Below are positions 35,901-48,300 of a stretch of DNA of 64,000 nt, piece by piece. The notes below the pieces were generated by a model. The model saw nothing but the letters and a program-made list of their open reading frames with translations, did no database searches and was not told the origin of the DNA. Every line of letters begins with the position of its first letter. Position 1 is the stretch's first letter. The translations under genes and the position numbers were made by a program. The DNA is from Centropus unirufus (Eukaryota; Chordata; Aves; Cuculiformes; Centropidae), in NCBI GenBank assembly GCA_013397695.1, contig VYZI01000256.1, positions 779,687 through 843,686 of the forward strand. The letters are read 5' to 3'.

Positions 35901-38900
35901 TTCTGGGAACTATAAGCCGTTCTTGGTTAAGCCGTCTACAGTTGACTATGGAACATATACAATACTGGGAAGGCCATCACAATAACTTTAACCCACGTGT
36001 GAGGTGAGGACAGGACAGGAAGAAATTCATCTCAGAAGATGAAGTCACACCATGCTCCATACGCACTGAACTCCATCCACAGGGATCAGTGCCAGAAGGG
36101 TTCAGCTGAGCACTGAGTTCCTACACGAACCTGGGGGTTCTTGCAGCTCATTTAATTAATTGTATGGACAAGGTGATCCTCAGGTAGTTAGGAATGCCTA
36201 CCAACTCCGAGCAAATTGGGGAAACCACCTCTGGGAGCTGTGTTTATCAGCCCATGAAGCTGTCCCAAACCACTGCACTGCCCTTGGCTCAAGCTGCTGG
36301 CCACCCTGCTTCCCAAGACAAAAGACAAACATTCCTGTGTACCCTTGAGTCTGGACTCAAAGCAGTGGAATCCTCCTCCCTCCCCGTCAATCCCTGCAGT
36401 ACAAGAAATGACATCTTTCAGGGTCAGGAAAAATATCCCACCAAGAAAAGCCTATTGTCTGTCTGATTCTTGTGGTTTCACAATGCTGGCTGGAGCCTGG
36501 GACAGCGATAATTCTGTAGGCTCTAAATCAGAATGTTGGCCGCCTTGGAGGCTGCTCTGCTGAGGACACCATGAAGCCTCCGACCACGCATGCCTGGCAA
36601 GTACAGATGGCTATTCCAGAGCAGAAACTCACACACACAAATACCTCAGAAATCAAGAGTGCTGTCACAGACGCTGTGTGCGCCAGTTTGAATCCGGGCT
36701 CTCTCCTGGGTCAGGAATGCTAGCGCATCTCTGTACCGAGTGCTGGAACCATTCCAGAGGCCTCCCTGGTGTCAGTTAACATGGTAATTGAGGGAAGTCA
36801 ACAAATCTACCCCCAAACTTCATTACGCAACAACGTGAACTGCAGAAACACTGCACAAACTGGCTGTTTCCCCCTGACAGGTTTATTCCTGGGCATTCTT
36901 TGGACAAGGGCCTCGAGCAAAATGATGCTTTCTGAGCAGCCCGGGCTTTTTCAAAGGTGCCCCCATGCTTCAGGCAGTCTCTTTGCTGGTGCTGCACAGT
37001 TCACTCGACACAGAAAAGGAGAGCAGGCATGGGAAGCACAGCAGAGCTCCTCAGCACCAGCCTGGCCAAGACCTGCTTGGGTGGGAAGGGGAAGCAGCAC
37101 ATATACCACTCTCCTTCAGCTCTCGTTTGGCCCTCATTTCAGTTGTCCCAAATGAAACTTGTGGGCTTGGGGAGGGCAAAGCTATCACTTCCATTCTCCC
37201 GTTTGCGTTTCCTTGCCAGCTGCTGCTTCAGCACATGCATCATGAATGAATAAAGGAATCTGAAAACAATACCTAGGCAGATCGAGACCCCCTGAACATC
37301 AGGGCCTCCAACAGCATCTCCTTGAATGGGAATGGCGATTGCCTTTGCTTCCCCTGTGTCCACCCCAGGGAAAAACAGGCACTAGGCACAACAGCACGCC
37401 GAGCCAGCACTAGGTGTGAGCCATGGGCTCAGAGGACCCAGCCGTGGACCTGCTGGATGTGGCAACCACCACCACCGCAGCCAACTGTGCTGCCTGGGGC
37501 ACCTGCAAAGGGAGCTGGGGCTGGCGCATGTCCTGCCCCCAGAGATGAACCAGGACCACCCTCAGGGGTTACTGTGCAGAGCATGGAATATTTAAAGGAA
37601 TATAAGGCCACAGAAAACATGTTTCTAAGAAAACAAACTGACCAGGGGCAGCACAATAAACATTAATGACATTAATAATGGCCATGTTATGCAACCATGA
37701 GCCTAATAAAGAGCACAAGCCTGCTTCCCCCCAGAACACGGTCCTTTATCTAAACTATTGTTAGTTTTGGCCACATCTACCCATGCCTGTTGTATTTTTC
37801 TGGAAGAGAACAACACTTATCGTCTTCTTTCTTGGATGAGACATAAAATAAAACCCCTAACTAGGTGTGGCCTTTATAAATCATCTGCTATTTTTGGCAA
37901 GTGCATGGAGAGCCAGCTCCAGCAATCCAGCCAGGTCCCCAGTGGGGAAAGAATAACTTGCTCCCTTATCCACTTCCCAGTTTATCGCAGGTGCCGGGCT
38001 AGATCTTAGGCCGATGTTGACTTGTGTCATCCCATACAGACAGAGCCACACTCCCAAATACCATCTTTGGTCATTCGAATTCCCTTTGCTTCATTTTTCA
38101 CCTTTAAATCCACTGGTTAATGGATTGAGCTAATCCTAAATCAGTTATTAGTGTTAATTTCATCTTTAATTCTAAACTGATTGCTTAATACACACCCTAA
38201 AACCAACCAACCAAACAGAAACCAGATCCCATTGAAAGGAAAGTCTCACCTTAAAATTTTCCCTGCTCCTTTGGGCAGGGGCGCCCTCTTCTGGGCATGG
38301 ATTCTGCTTCAAACCAAATATTTGCTGTATACAAATAACTACGGACACTCACAATTCCAACAGGAGGCAGAGAGCGAAGGAGCCCACAGAGACAGGAGTG
38401 GGAAGGTATTTCAGCACTGGGGTACACTTTGCACACTCATGGTTTTAAACTTCACTTAAAGGCAATTCATGTCTTTCCCAGCAGTGATGAAACTCTGCTG
38501 CCCTAAAATGGTGACTTCTCTGCATAAAAAGAGTGATGAAACATTTGCTTGAGTATCCAGGCGTCGCTAACCAAGAGATTAATCCACCCCTGGTAAAACT
38601 GCAGGAACTGGTGTGAGATTAAAAAGGCCAAACACATTTCAAGGTCAATGCAGATTTCTTCGGAGCTTTACAACCAACTTCTTCCGCCACCCAGGGGGTC
38701 TCGCACATGCAAAAAGACATCATCTGCTGCATTTTTTCCTACTTCTCTCCTCTTTTCTGTGCCCTAACAAGCACAAAACACAGCAGTTAAAGCTCTTACA
38801 GGTAAGAGGCACAGCACACACAGAGAAAATCAAACAGCAAGCAAAAAGCAGGACCACAACTAGGATAAAGCCAGCCCAGCAGGGATAGGGAAGGAAGGAT

Positions 38901-40174
38901 CCCCTGTGTGCTTGTTGGGAGAGCTTTCAAACTGCCAGTAGCTGACCCAAGGAGCTGAATTCCAACATGGACTTGAGGAGAGGTGCAAGCTGGAGGTCCC
39001 CATGGCAATGTTGTCCCAGTGACTTTGTGCACCGGAGCACAGATGGATGTGGTCACTCAGGTCTGGTTTCAGGAGTAAATTCCCTGGAATTTCAGAGAAG
39101 CTTTCTTCCAAGTGCTTCTACAAGACCAGGAGTCCCTCTGGTAACCAGCAGCTGAGGAGGCTGGGGATCTCACCCTGCCTTCCTGCAACCTGGCCTCAGT
39201 TTTCCTCCCTGTTCAGCTTTACATAAACCCACGATGAGTTCTGTGCACACAGCATGGAATGACTGCAGATGGAAGTGGGAGGAAGAGCATTTAACGCATA
39301 ACAAAACTCTGTGCAGACATTTGCTCCATTCATTGCCCGACGTGGCAAGAGGCAGCTCAGGTAAAGCCCCCTTCAGTCCTCTTCACTGCAAAAGACAGAA
39401 TAGCCCGTCTTTCTAAGGAAAGAAAACAGCTGAAATGTTTCCTACTCTGATGCTTTTAATCCAGCTTTTAAACCCACCTAAGAGTGGGTTTTCATGGACT
39501 GAGAGGAGGCAAACACTTCGAGCACTTGTACAGATGGGAAGTGTGGGAGAAATAGGGTAAACACCAACATACTACAAAGTATTCAGGGAGGAAGCAGCCA
39601 CACAGAGAATATGGGTCCTTCCCTCCATCTGGGATCTCCGGAATGTTTGGTGACAGCGGACAGCTTATAGAAATCTTACCTCTGCATCCTATTGCAGCTG
39701 ACGGCTCCTGAGGTTTGGGTTCACCTTCATTAATAGGGGAGTATGAAACAAAACCAAAAACCACTGGAGACCAACACATAACACACATCTCTGCCTTTAC
39801 ATGACGCTGCCTTCAGAGTCTAAAACACATTTCACTGGTTGGAAGTCAGAGCGATCCATGCAACAATTCAGTACTCAAATGAGGAGAAACACTGGCTCTG
39901 TGCTTCCTCAACTTGCCAAGCTGAAGGAATGTTATTGAAGACTCTTACATAAATGTTCTTGACCTCTGCATGAACCAACAGGTCTTAAAAATTGCATTAG
40001 CCAAAGCCAATTCCCATTGCCAATAAAACATTTAGCTGAGCACATTGCATTTTTCTCCACGCTGCACAAAGCAAACTCCGAGACCAAAAATGGTAAGTTA
40101 GCGTTTCCTGTTTGGGTATAAATGAGTCCAACAAAGTTGTGGTGAGCAGCCGCCAGTGTCTAGAGAGTAGAGCT
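26963..40174. other. 13-kb intergenic stretch, no gene and no CR1 recognised
   Basis: Longest repeat-poor block of the window. Open frames are short and without recognisable domains. Some AT-rich pieces have TAATTA-type motifs (30165-30230, 37650-37680) that may mark regulatory sequence, but this is weak evidence. No RNA gene seen. Confidence 0.55.
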
Positions 40175-40475
40175 GGAATATCAGGGAGTGGAGGGATAGG
40201 ATGAGGGGGATGGTTTGAAGCTGAAAGAGGGGAGATTGAGAGGAGATCTCAGAAAGAAATGCTTTCCTGTGAGGGTGGGGAGGCCCTGGCCCAGGTTGCC
40301 TAGAGAAGTCATGACTGCCCCATCCCTGGAGGTGTTCAAAGCCAGGTTGGATGGGACTTTGAGCCCCCGATCCAGTGGGAGGTGTTCTTGCCCATGGCAA
40401 AGAGTGGAACAACTGGCTGGGCTTTGAGGCCCCTTCCAACCCAAACCATTCCATGATTCCCTGACTGATGATTCT
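40175..40475 (+). mobile_element. CR1 LINE, 5'-truncated
   Basis: Starts near ATCAGGGAGTGGAGGGATAG, contains GGTTTGAAGCTGAAAGAGGG and GCCCATGGCAAAGAGTGGAA, and ends CCATTCCATGATTCCCTGAC. Plus-oriented. Confidence 0.93.
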
Positions 40476-43400
40476 ATAGAGCTATAGAGAAAGGGAATAC
40501 AAGACGGGATGAAAGACAGGGATCTGTATCCTATACAAAGCATTAGTTGGATTTCCAACCCAAAGTGGAAGAGCAAGTTTCCACCCAGTTCTGGCACAGA
40601 CTTCCTTTACCCCTTTGAGCAGTGACAACCAGCGTGCACATTCATTTGCCTCAGTGAGTACTGGCTGACACTTCTTACCTTTATCGTGCCTGGCAGTGAC
40701 ATCAAACGTGACCGAGAGATAGGGATCCTCTCTAAGCAGCTTCACAAACCGACTCCTCCTTTCAATAACAACACACACTATGAATTAACTGGCGAACAAT
40801 AACGAACTCACTACTTCACCACATGGAGGTCAAAAATCAACTTCATGACTATTTTCCCCTCTGTGGCAGCTCTATTTACCATGAAGGTTAGGAGAGCTCC
40901 TCCTCATGGCAAGGCTTTTCATTTAGTCACGGAACTAAATTGTGCAAGAGATTTGCATGGAGAGGAAATGATCTCTGAATCCTTCTAACAGTCTTCTTCA
41001 ATGAACCTCTCCTGTAATTACTGCTTTGAACAAGGTTTCTGACTCTTAAAGGACCTCCTTGTCCTTACAGATGTTTGAAAACTCTCTCTGGGCAACTTTC
41101 ATCACTGTAGAGGTCATCTGTACAAAAACAAGTGCTGAAAGAAAACCATTGCACTTAAGTGCCCTGGTATCTCAACTTGACCTCTCAAATTCAGTTCTGC
41201 CCTTCAAAAACTTCAAGCAAGATATGTACTGAAAATGTTTTCAAAGCGTTCATAGTTCACCATTTTCTCAAGGATGTTTCCAAAGAGAAAAGCACATGCA
41301 GTGACAAATATACACCCATCACGGCCCTCAAATAGGGGCAAAGACTAAAGCCAGCCAGGTGTTATCCTCTGCTCCAAGTTCAAGTACTTCAAAAGCTACT
41401 GTGTCTCTGCCTGAAGGGTCTTAGTCCTCCCAGCACAGTGTAAAAAGCTCATCTTAAAAGATCAGAGTGGAAAAGCAGCTTCTTGGCTTGCTATATCTTG
41501 GCCGCTAGAGTGCTTTTTAACTACAATCCAAAGATCTGTTTATCACCTTGAAATTCCAAGGATTGATCATTCACCCTGGTTTTGCGTTCCATCCCCTCTC
41601 GAACAACTGCACTCCACGGCTGATCAGCACTGAGAAACAGTCCTCAGGCAGATTCAAAACAAAACAGAACTAGGCCCAAACGCCTGGATCCGACAGGCCC
41701 TTTCCCTCAGAACTGGCGGACGCTGAAGGCTGGCATTTGGTTCTAATTAACATTCTTCCTGTTACAGCATGTGTGGCACCCATCAACATTCCAAATGACT
41801 GTTAAGCCTTTTTGGTCAGACTCATAAAGGCCTGTGGTAGAGTTCTCAGTTGTGCTCATGTAACAAGTACCAAAAGCATCCCTTTACCGGGATTTCCTTG
41901 CAATCAACTGCATTAATTCACCCCTGAAGTGAGGCAGTGCAGGTTCTGGTAGGTTATTCATCTCTCCTACACCTGCCTGCCAGGCACAGATAGGTCTGAC
42001 ACAGAGCAGCGGGTAACAGCTCCTCCTATGACAGAACAAGTGCTGGGCTGCAGAAATTCCTCATCTCTGCTGAGTCTCTGGGTGGAGCTCACCAGACCCC
42101 GAGGAAGCAGCCGAAATAGACAGGACCTGAGGGAACTCCTCCCTGAGAGCTTTGTTAGGCCGTCTTTACACTCCCATCATCCTAACAAGATTATCCAGCA
42201 CTTAGGAAGAGCTGTCATCCTTAGCAAAGCCTGCCTCGTTCTCTAAGTACATGGCATAAATTAAAGAGCAGAGGGATCCTTTTGAATCCCTCCAGCACAA
42301 ACAGTTTGGATAAGTTCTGGGTATGCAGTTCAAGTGAAACGAGGTCCCCAGCATTTAACACCCCATTGCTTGCCTATTGACTTGAACCGCGAGTGATATT
42401 TGATATTGGGTTTATGACTGTTCGCCATTTCCCAGAAGCAAATGGGCTTTTTTGTAAACAAAGTAATTGTCCAGCTGAAGTCTTGGAAATTAATAGTATT
42501 TGCCTCCCCCATTCAAGGCTTTCACATCACGTTCATTTATTTCGTCCGGGACAAACTATTTTTTGACCAAATGATTCATCACATACCCTGCAAACAAGCT
42601 GAAGTGCACCTAAACAGACAAGAAGATAACATACTTTTTATAGCCTGTTTTATGCTGTGCAGGAAGAAATAATAATTGGAAAACAAATACTGGGGATTAG
42701 CTTGAACCAAAAAAAAAGCCCTTCAATTAAATGGCTCAAAACACAATGCTTAGAATGCAGAGGAAAAGTTCTGCTGCGTTCTAGTGGTTTCTTTAGATTT
42801 ACACCCGTCTATGCAGCCCTTGGCCTCCCTCTGTCAGTGCTGTGCGGAAAAGAATATAACTGCCTCGTTTAGACAGCACTGATGGTGTTGAATCTACCAG
42901 TCCAAGTATGAAACTAGATGGAAATCATAGCCCTAAATTCCAGTTCTCGTTCATTGCAGTTGATAATACTGCGCATTTTGTTGCCATTCTCCACCACGGA
43001 ACTAAATAAAAGGAGACACAACACTTTTTATCTCCTTCTGGTCAAAAGCGTCAAACAGGGAATAATTTGGTCAATGAAAGATTTGCCAGAGTATCTGCAG
43101 CTGGGCGGGACACAGAGCATGCTTACCAGGTTCAACCAGCTGCCTCTGCCCAGGACAGCACACAGACCAGAGGCACATCCACCCCACTGCCAGAGGGGAC
43201 CCTCACTGCCCAAACAAGGGGAGCAAGGGGCAAAAAGAGCCACCTGGGCTCTTTGGCTGCCTATCACCCTCATCCAGAAGCCAAATCCCTATAAACAAGG
43301 CAGCAGCGGCCTCTTCTGAAGGACCTTCTTACATTTTTTTCTTTGAAAAAGTAGGGGATTATATTAAATAAAGCAGGATACAAAAACATTACTTACTGTT

Positions 43401-44949
43401 ACTTCAGTTGCAAAGTTCATTAAGGCAGTCAAATTGCAAACAGGCAGTTAGACAAAGGAGTTCATGAAACTCAACTCTTTAAATAAAGGCACATGTGGAT
43501 TACGTGCGCTCACATTAATCTGTACTCGAGTTAAGCACTAATTTACACAGGCTGCCCTAAATATCCCCGCCCAAACTGAAAGCCCATAGCATGAATATGA
43601 AACCATCCCCTAAACGACTCAAAAATCTTACAAATAGAAGGGGGCAAGAAAGAATAAAAAAAGATATTAAAGACATTTTCTGAATTAACTTTTGTGTGGT
43701 GCAAATTCTCCATGAGCCTGCTCCCCTCTACTTTAAGACAACACTAACTTGTGATCCCTCAAACTTAAAAGCTAGAGCAGCAAATCTCAATTGCAAGAAC
43801 AGCAGCTGCTGTTACTCCTAGTGCTCTGCTGTGCTTTGCTGGAAACAGGGACGTTTTATTTACTGCTAGAAATAAGACAGATCAATTAAATCCAGGTCAT
43901 CCAACAACAAGCGAAAAGGGAAAGAGCTCTCCTGCCAGCTGACCATGGCACTGAACACTTCGATGGCTTTGTAAAGACAACCCAGTGGTCAGAGGGATTG
44001 TCCCAACACCTGCCAGTTCCTTTTTGGCATCCTCAGCCCACAAAGCAGGAGCAGCTAGCGAGTCCTCAGTGTTATTTTAAGCTCCAGCAGTATTAAACAT
44101 TGGCTTACTTCAAAGGGACACAGCAATGAGGTGGAAAAGCAGTGTAGACTGCAAAGGGATGGGCTGATTAAGCTCTGAAACAGCACCAAGATGAAAGACG
44201 GAAGAAGGAACCATTTTGATCTGCGGCGACATGCTTGCCCTCAGCTGTAGAGCCCTGACAGCCAACAACATGAGCTGCAGCTTGAGTACCCCCGCGTGTG
44301 CAGCAAGGTACTCAAAACCACTTCACTTTCTTCTTTCCAAAACCATGGAACCAAAGTGCCAAAAGTGATACTTCGCCCTTGAAAAAAATCTTGCTTGGAA
44401 GGACCATTCCCCTTTGAATTTGGGTTCCACACTACAACCACCACAAAGCACAGCCAGGAGATGCTGCAGAGTATCCAGCTCTCTGGCAGACAACAGCACT
44501 CCCTGCTACAGCCCTGCAAATGGTTTTCTGTCATACCGCCATCTGCATCTTCAATGTGACACCGACCAACTTGTCTTTCAGAGTATTTCAAGCTAACAAG
44601 CAGAAGGAAGCTAGAGAGAGTCTCCTCCTTTCTAAAATCTCCATTTTTATTACTAGCAAGTTTTGGTAATTTACTTCAAATTTCTTAGTTTTCAGTAAAG
44701 CCAGAATGGGAAGCAAGCAGAAGAGATGACCAAATGGTTAAGCTACCTATCACCTTACTGAAATAATACGCTGTCACTCAGAAGGAACGCTGTACAGACT
44801 GTTTGACGCCACCTCAGTCTTGTTTCTCATTTTCTTAATCAAACCAACCAAATCCTAGAGCATCAGTAAATCTGGCCTTTTCCCTCACCTCAGAACTTTA
44901 GAGCTCACCAGCCCAGAGGTCAGATCGGCTTCACCAAATAAAGGTGGCC
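40476..44949. other. Intergenic sequence downstream of COX18, nothing recognised
   Basis: About 4.5 kb between a CR1 and the end of COX18. No gene-like frame or RNA gene. The AT-rich part 42360-42690 is free of recognised repeats. Confidence 0.55.
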
Positions 44950-45198
44950 TAGAGGAGTCACAGTTTTATTTAATATTAATCTGTACAATTCCTTACAGTA
45001 ATTCAGGAGACATTACCGGACTATTCTACCTGCAAAACGTCCCAATAAATATCCATCGGCGCCAAAGAGTCGCTCGTTATGACCAGGTAATGCTTTAATT
45101 GAAAAATAAATACAAATCCAGCTGCAACAGTTTACAGTGAATAAGCACATCTCAAACTGAATTCCCCAGGCCACACTCGTGGGATAGTTCAGATGACA
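44950..45198 (-). other. COX18: COX18 3' UTR
   Basis: Short AT-rich stretch after the stop, with AATAAA on the minus strand at 44970-44965, about 230 nt past the stop. Transcript end is probably 10-30 bases beyond that signal, towards lower coordinates. Confidence 0.55.
44965..44970 (-). terminator. Candidate poly(A) signal of COX18
   Basis: AATAAA on the minus strand, about 230 nt downstream of the COX18 stop, at a typical distance for a short 3' UTR. No closer canonical signal was seen on this strand. Confidence 0.5.
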
Positions 45199-45372
45199 TC
45201 ATTTCTTGAATCTGTATTTGGCAGCCAAGGCAGACACGATGTCCCTGTATGGAGTATCTGAGTCCGACCTGGTCCTTGGTACACGGCACAGCCGGCGGAA
45301 GGCCGGGGACTGCAGCAGCAGGTTGTGCGAGAGTCCCACGATGCTCGAGGACACCCAATACAGCGCCATGGA
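45199..45372 (-). CDS. COX18: COX18 exon 6: last membrane helix, C-terminus and stop
   Basis: 174 bp including TGA. Encodes SMALYWVSSSIVGLSHNLLL, then QSPAFRRLCRVPRTRSDSDT and PYRDIVSALAAKYRFKK. LYW followed by a small-residue helix and Q/HN-LLL is the final helix of the insertase fold; the basic tail probably faces the matrix and may contact mitoribosomes, as in related Oxa1 proteins (inference). The acceptor is CTCCTTGCAG. The open frame extends upstream to 45588, but that part is intron 5. Confidence 0.96.
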   Translation of the reverse strand, partial: SMALYWVSSSIVGLSHNLLLQSPAFRRLCRVPRTRSDSDTPYRDIVSALAAKYRFKK

Positions 45373-48300
45373 CTGCAAGGAGACAAGAACCAGTTCAGCT
45401 TCCCGAGGTGAGATGAGAATACCCAGTCTGGAGCAGCTCTTCATGAACCACAACCACTGTTTACTCCCAGTTACTGAGAAAAACAGCTCACCTAGGACCA
45501 CTCCTCTCAATAACAATGGCTTCCATTTTTCACTCTTTCTCAACTCTTCTGGGAAAGGGCTGCCATCTACATGTAAGTCTGACATCAATTCATAGATTAA
45601 TTCATATTGAACTTCTTTAAACTTCTGTATTTCAAACTAAAAGTTGACGAGTCAAGCCATCAGACACTTTGCTTTTGCTAACCAGTACAAAAACATTCGG
45701 AACTAGAACACCTGGTCAAAACAAGAAGCATTTTAAGATAATCGAAAATGGCCTAATCTAAGAACTGTGCTCTTTTCCTCTTAGAGTCAACAAATCTTTG
45801 TCTGTGTGTCTGTATATGAAGTTCTCCTCTAATTTTTGAGATCACAAAAAGGATGCTAACTTGCTCTGAATGTCCTTTCAAGTCCTAGTTTGCGGCAATG
45901 ATGTTCAGAAACAATGTGTGCAGAGTCTATCCTCTTGGACAAAACCATAATGAATGCATTAGGTATTTACGCATACACACAGACAAAACAGCTTATTGGT
46001 CTGAGGGCACCCTGTGTTAGAGCCATGGTCTGTGAACCCCCTACGCTGCTCCTCGGGCACCAGGACGTACCAGTCACAGGTGGTGCCCCTGAGACACCGT
46101 ACTTACGGATGGGACTGTGGCAGCAACGGGAACCATTACGACTGACAGCAGTCGAAAGAAATTTGTAGCAAGCTTCTGGAACCTGGAAGCTTCCTTCTTG
46201 TGTGAAGCAAAGAGCTGAAAGGGGAGAAACCCACAGTTTTAAACAAGTTCCTTTTGAAATGGTTAAAATGAGAAAAAAGGCAATGGTGGGGCTCCCTGTA
46301 ACCTTTGCATCCTCTCTTCCCACTAACACCCTGCTATCACCTTCCCTTTAACTCGTCTGGTGTTTTACACATCTGGGTCTTTGCAGAAAACGCCACACCG
46401 ACCCAGCAGTTCCTCACCATCACCTCAAGGCAACGCAACTCAACACAGTCCCTTTTGCACAGCTGAAAGTCCCACGGGCTCAAGCCCTCTGAGAAAAGCT
46501 GCCAACAGGGAACAGATCCAACCGGTTGACGGGGAACTGAACAGAAGCAGAATCACATCTACAGTCACATATTGACTTTCCTGCTCTAAGCCCACTGACA
46601 CAGAAAGAAAGGGAGTAAGAATGCTTAGAGTTTGATGCGAAGCCCTAACCTTAATATCAGGAAGAACATATTTCCATTGAACTACCCCCAAAAATGGGAA
46701 AAGCAGGTGTTTTTTCTGTTTTTATTTATTAACCTCTCCAGAAATCTTAATTAGTTCTGGATTTTTTTCAATTTCTCAAGAGCACCCTGTAATATTGTTA
46801 GTTTTGACCACAAGACAGTAACAGATAATGAGGGGGCAGGTTTAGAACAAACCAAAACACCCCACAGATGTTTCTGGACACTTAGCTCCCAGGAAGCTCA
46901 TTAGAACATCATTCTGAAAGATGCTTCAGAGTCACATCTCAATTTTCCTGAGGCTCAAGCAAAGCCAATGAAGGGGCTGAGATGCACCCACAGCAGAATG
47001 TGTCACCTCTAAATAAGGCTCCCATCCATTCAAACACACAGAACAATCACGCTATTTTTCAGTGTGATAACCTGGAACTAGCCTCATATTACTTTGCTTT
47101 ATAACCAGGAAATACAGTACAACAATCCTACAAAATGATGTATCCTTGTGCAATCGCCCCATCTATCCCACCAGCCTACCTCCACTATCAGCAAGTTCAC
47201 CAGCCCCAGTGAAACCGGCAAGATCCAGGTGGAATCTGGTGCTGTGAGGTCTCGGAACCACAATGCTCCGCCTGTGGAAAACTGTTCTTGAACTACAAGA
47301 ATAAAGAGAATACAGAATTAAGCACACTGCTGCTTCATGCTAGTCAGAGCCATACTGCATATGCCAATCAAACAGGCCAAGTTTCCAGGTATGTTTTACC
47401 TACATAATAATTAGCACTAAAGTAGAAATATTTGTCAAGCAAACACAGGCCCAAGCACTCTGCTACCCACACACATGAGGAATGGTGGGAGGCACAAGCT
47501 GAGGCCCACCTGAGCTTACGGCAGCCACTGATTCAGAAAAACCTCTGATAAAAACCAGTTTGAGCTCAACCACCCCCTTGCAAGCCAAGGAAGCAAAGAT
47601 ACAACACAGTAACCCACAGTGATTACAAATCTAATAATTTCAAAACTGCAACATTATATGCTTATAACTTGTTACATCGCCTCAGACACGCTGCAGCTGA
47701 GGGTATTCTCGCTGTATCTGATCAGCACTGGCTGCAGGGTTAATAAACGTTCTCCATTTGCTAATAAATGGATAGATCCACTATGCTAGGCTCGCCCAAC
47801 TCATGCCAGCACGCATTTGCCTCTCCTTTGCTGCCATATCTCTCAAAATTCCTTTAAATCTTCTGGGAGTGTAAGCACACGTGACCTGCACTTTCCCGTC
47901 TGTTTGTTCCTGCTACCTCATGGTTGACATGAGAGGTTGTACTTCCACCATCTCTCTGTCTTTTAAATCCACATCAAGTTCAAACTGAACCTCGGAGTCT
48001 GAGGATTCACTCCAAATATTTCCATCCCATTCTTCAGGATCCTATGACTCCTCTGGCAAGGACACAAACCTGGGAAACCAAAAGCTCCCTTTTTTCCTAT
48101 TTGTCCTTCAGCACTGGGCCATTCTGGAATGCAAGGAGTCACCACTGTGGCTTTCCAAGTTCCAGACTTTTTTGGTAGGCATAGTATGGCTGTTCCTGGA
48201 CCCTGCCGTTTACATCAAAGGCATGAGCAGCCAGGATGGAGGAACATCCACAACATCACAGATAAAACACAAAGAATAAAGTTATTCCCATTATCCCACA

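Noticed and set aside
1..44900. Exons of ADAMTS3, the expected next gene
   Set aside because: No metalloprotease, thrombospondin-repeat or other ADAMTS-like frame was seen on either strand; the gene presumably lies outside the window.
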